NCBI RefSeq assembly: GCF_042432495.1
Contig: NZ_JBHLXC010000012.1
Location: forward strand, 1 to 64,000
Direction: 5' to 3'
DNA: 64,000 nt
Origin: Pseudochelatococcus lubricantis
GTDB taxonomy: Bacteria; Pseudomonadota; Alphaproteobacteria; Rhizobiales; Beijerinckiaceae
Made by a program: the position numbers and the translations under genes. Below, piece after piece: positions 61,389 to 64,000 of this stretch (positions are counted from its first letter, which is position 1; every line of letters begins with the position of its first letter). The notes beneath the pieces were generated by a model, which made no database searches, had not been told where the DNA came from, and saw only the letters and a list, made by a program, of their open reading frames with translations.

Positions 61389-62795
61389 TCAGTCCGCCTC
61401 CCCTTCCCGCCCGGCAAGCCCGTCGCCCGCCGTTTTCGGCAGAAAGAAGAACGATATGCATGACGCCGCCGAAACAAGGGCGATGATGACGAAGGACGTG
61501 GCGAACGCCGTGGCGGTCAACTGCCCCGCACCGCCGGAGTTGAAATGGAGCAACGCGGCGGCGGCCGCGACACCGGTGCCCTGCGATATGCGTTGCGCCA
61601 TTTGCGAGAGCGAGGTCGCGTGGCTCATCTTCGCATCCGGCACCTCGGCGAAGGCCAGCGTATTGATGCTGGTGAACTGCAGTGCGCGGAACACGCCGCC
61701 AAGGAAGATCACCAGCATCATCGCCAGCGGAGCCGTGTCGTTCGCGAAGGTGGCGAAAAGGCCCGTGCAGAAACTGGCAAGCAGCGCGTTCCACAACAGC
61801 ACGGAACGGAAGCCGAAGCGACGCAGGACATTGCGCGTCATCGCGCGCATGCCGAACGCCCCTATCGCGGAGACGAACGTGATGGCGCCCGACTCCAGCG
61901 GCGTGTACCCGAATATCTCCTGCATCAGCAGGGGCAGCATGAAGGGCACCGCGCCGAAACCGATGCGGAACAGCGAGCCGCCAAGCAGGCTCGAACGGAA
62001 TGTCGGATAGCGGAAGAGGTCGATATCGAGAATCGGATCCGGCCGGCGTCGGGCATGCCGGACGTACAGCGCCAGGCAAACGAGCCCGGCGGATGCGGGC
62101 AGGAGTTGCCGCGCACTGATTTCACGCGCCAGGGAATCGAGGCTGAAGATGACCGCGCCGACACCGACCCCCAACAGCACGAACCCGACGAAGTCGAAAG
62201 ACGTCCGCGCCTCCGGCGGAATCGGTCCGATCAGCAGGAGCGTCAGGATGATCGCCAGCACGCCGAAGGGCAGATTGATCCAGAAAATCCAGTGCCATGA
62301 GCTGATATGCGTGATGAAGCCGCCGAACAGCGGGCCGATGACCGGCCCGGCCACCGCCGGCATGCTCATCAGCACCATCGCGGAGACGAGGTCCGAACGC
62401 GGCACGGAGCGGACGAGGATGAGGCGCGCGGTTGGCAGCATCATCGCCGCGCCCGCCCCCTGTATGAAGCGCGCCAGAACGAGCATCGTCAGGCTGACAG
62501 ACGCCGCGCAGGCGAGCGACGCGAGCGTGAACACGGCAATCGCGGCGCAGAAAACCCGCCGCGCGCCAAAACGGTCCGCTACCCAGCCGCTCAGGGGCAG
62601 GAAAACGCTGAGCGACAGCAGATACGTCGTGATGGCCGAATGCAGGCTCAGCGCAGGGACGCCCAGATCCTGCGCCATGGAGGGCAAGGCCGTCGCTATC
62701 GCCGTGGAATCGATCTGCTGCATGATGAGCGACGAGGCAACGATCAGCGGAACAGCCTTATGTAACTGCAAATCCTGACTTTTTACGTTGCCCAC
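61389..62795 (-). CDS. DHA2-type MFS exporter (EmrB/QacA-like)
   Basis: The 468-residue protein has about 14 membrane helices. Motif A is GWVADRFGARRVF and motif C is the SMPAVAGPVIGPLFGGFITH stretch; the first helix contains MQQIDSTAIATALPSMAQDL. That matches DHA2 proton-linked drug exporters. The start is uncertain: GTG 62795 leaves 11 residues before helix 1; GTG 62804 is a second candidate. The much longer open frame upstream to 63680 is shadow of the DUF1501 gene. It is convergent with dinB. Confidence 0.88.
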   Translation of the reverse strand: MGNVKSQDLQLHKAVPLIVASSLIMQQIDSTAIATALPSMAQDLGVPALSLHSAITTYLLSLSVFLPLSGWVADRFGARRVFCAAIAVFTLASLACAASVSLTMLVLARFIQGAGAAMMLPTARLILVRSVPRSDLVSAMVLMSMPAVAGPVIGPLFGGFITHISSWHWIFWINLPFGVLAIILTLLLIGPIPPEARTSFDFVGFVLLGVGVGAVIFSLDSLAREISARQLLPASAGLVCLALYVRHARRRPDPILDIDLFRYPTFRSSLLGGSLFRIGFGAVPFMLPLLMQEIFGYTPLESGAITFVSAIGAFGMRAMTRNVLRRFGFRSVLLWNALLASFCTGLFATFANDTAPLAMMLVIFLGGVFRALQFTSINTLAFAEVPDAKMSHATSLSQMAQRISQGTGVAAAAALLHFNSGGAGQLTATAFATSFVIIALVSAASCISFFFLPKTAGDGLAGREGEAD

Positions 62796-62986
62796 CGATC
62801 TCACCCGGCCTGCCTGCGACAAACGGTCCACCGGGATAGTTAGTCGATTTTCCTCTCCCGCGCCAGCGTGCACGGCGGGCAGGCTCAGGCGGTTCCGGTC
62901 GCGCCACTGTCTGCGCACCCCATAACAGTTTGCATTCAAGTCGATCCATCGAGTTGAACGCAAACTGCCATAAAACGAGAAAAACT

Positions 62987-64000
62987 CTAAGTCACCAGCC
63001 CCTGGACCGGGCGCAAGTCCGCCGTGCCGGGGAATACCTTTTCCGCCAGTACCGGCCCGGACAGGCCGAACAGATCGGCGACCACGCCCTTGGCAACTGC
63101 CCTGATGTCGGTCGTCGGTTTCAGGTCGCGCTTTTCGTAGAGTTGCTCCGGCCTCAGGCCCGGCCAGTCGGCGAGCATCCTGCCGCCCCGCACGGCTCCG
63201 CCCACGAGGAAGGCGACCGTGCCCGTGCCATGATCCGTGCCGACCGTGCCGTTGACCTGCGCGGTGCGGCCGAACTCCGTCGCCACCATCACCACGCTGT
63301 CCTTCCACACCGGCGCCAGTCCCCGTTCCAGAACCGCGAGCGCGCCGTCGAGGCCGCCGAGCAGGTTGGCGAGCCGCCCCTTCGCGCCGCCTTCGTTGGC
63401 ATGTGTATCCCAGCCCTCGAAAGCCAGCGCCGCGATGCGCGGCCCGTCGTCTGCGCCGACCAGTCCGGCAGCGCCTTCGGCGATGCGCCGCATCCCGTCC
63501 GCCGTGTCCGGACCGCCGCCGCCCTTCTTGTCGCCCTGCATGCCGCGCCGGCTCGCGATGCGCTCCGTTTCGAGCGCTTCTGCGAGCACCCGCGCAAGCG
63601 CCGGATCGCGCTGGCCGTAGAGGTCTCCGAGGCGCGCAAGCAGGTCGTCTCCCGCCCGCGCCATGCGCGGCGGCGCCCATCCCAGCACCGGCGCGGCGCC
63701 GCGCACGACGAGCGGCGGCACCACGCCGACGCCCAGCACGCCGGCGCGGGACACGGCATCGCCCGCCGGCAGGCTGGCGATCATGCGGTTCAGCCAGCCG
63801 CTTTCCGTCCGCCCCGGGCCGTTCTGCCCGCTTTCGAGCACATCCTGCCCGTCGAAATGCGAGCGCTCGCGATAGCCGGTCGCGGCCGCGTGGACGATCA
63901 GCGCGTCGCCGGCGGCATAAAGCCTCGCCAGATTCGGCATGGCGGGATGCAGATAGAAGAAGCCGTCGAGCGGGAGCGCCGCCTCGGCGCCGTCCTTGGC
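62987..64000 (-). CDS. DUF1501 family protein (C-terminal part, cut by the window)
   Basis: The reading frame stays open to the window end with FYLHPAMPNLARLYAAGDAL upstream of the first internal ATG (63940), so the gene continues beyond 64000. Family features are HFDGQDVLESG, AGVLGVGVVPPLVVRG, AALAFEGWDTHANEGGAKGR, VMVATEFGRTAQVNGT and VGTDHGTGTVAFLVGG. DUF1501 proteins are normally Tat-exported phosphatase-superfamily relatives, often beside a DUF1800 gene. The Tat signal would lie outside this window. Function is unknown. Confidence 0.88.
   Translation of the reverse strand, partial: AKDGAEAALPLDGFFYLHPAMPNLARLYAAGDALIVHAAATGYRERSHFDGQDVLESGQNGPGRTESGWLNRMIASLPAGDAVSRAGVLGVGVVPPLVVRGAAPVLGWAPPRMARAGDDLLARLGDLYGQRDPALARVLAEALETERIASRRGMQGDKKGGGGPDTADGMRRIAEGAAGLVGADDGPRIAALAFEGWDTHANEGGAKGRLANLLGGLDGALAVLERGLAPVWKDSVVMVATEFGRTAQVNGTVGTDHGTGTVAFLVGGAVRGGRMLADWPGLRPEQLYEKRDLKPTTDIRAVAKGVVADLFGLSGPVLAEKVFPGTADLRPVQGLVT

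Noticed and set aside
61389..63680. 763-residue MFS fusion protein
   Set aside because: The upstream ~295 codons are an out-of-frame reading of the DUF1501 gene with low-complexity Arg/Gly content; the MFS protein starts near 62795.

Overview
The window is GC-rich chromosomal or large-replicon DNA from an alphaproteobacterium, most likely a member of the Hyphomicrobiales (Rhizobiales). Support comes from a PrsD/PrsE-type type I secretion pair, pseudoazurin, GHKL/TPR and DUF4214 proteins, a peptide-deformylase-like protein of a type I recall from rhizobia, a Zur-like box, and densely packed operons with ATGA overlaps. No rRNA, tRNA, CRISPR array or intact insertion sequence was found. The species cannot be named from this sequence alone.

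Region 1 (about 0.4-19 kb) is a cell-surface island. A glycosyltransferase, a polysaccharide pyruvyl transferase-like protein and a coiled-coil protein with a surface-glycan C-terminal module lie beside a decayed rfbA pseudogene. This part is visibly more AT-rich than the rest. Next come a secreted RTX/DUF4214 protein, an unknown 345-residue protein, two SapC-family proteins, a type I secretion ATPase with its HlyD-type adaptor, and a 1455-residue protein. That last protein joins an N-terminal GHKL (Hsp90/MutL-like) ATPase to ten 69-residue TPR-like repeats of exactly 207 bp each, arranged as an alternating two-unit super-repeat. This GHKL-TPR/SapC/type I secretion/RTX neighbourhood is the best candidate for an undescribed system.

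Region 2 (about 19.3-40.7 kb) looks like an organosulfur-scavenging region. It holds an aldo/keto reductase, an Opp/Dpp-type importer ending in a flavin monooxygenase, a sulfonate/taurine-type ABC importer, an AprA/AprB-like flavoprotein and ferredoxin pair, and a second flavin monooxygenase. A 6-7-6 palindrome (RTCTAC-N7-RTAGAC) lies upstream of two of these units, with weaker versions upstream of two more, suggesting one shared regulator. Between them lie an RcnB-like protein, pseudoazurin, a LysR/isochorismatase deletion scar, a VOC protein, a peptide-deformylase-like protein lacking two of three metal ligands, a SCO1-type copper chaperone and a di-heme peroxidase.

Region 3 (about 40.8-57.7 kb) has a Lon-family protease with a Usp-like partner, and a ybhGFSR-type drug exporter divergent from a TetR regulator with a perfect 20-bp inverted-repeat operator. 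A TPP riboswitch precedes a Nudix hydrolase and two different TenA proteins. A ZrgA-like zinc-uptake operon (DUF2796, ABC ATPase, permease, DUF3299) sits downstream of a Zur-like box. A MocR regulator is divergent from an EamA exporter.

Region 4 (57.7-64 kb) is housekeeping-like: malate synthase G, DNA polymerase IV, a DHA2-type MFS exporter and a DUF1501 protein cut by the window end.
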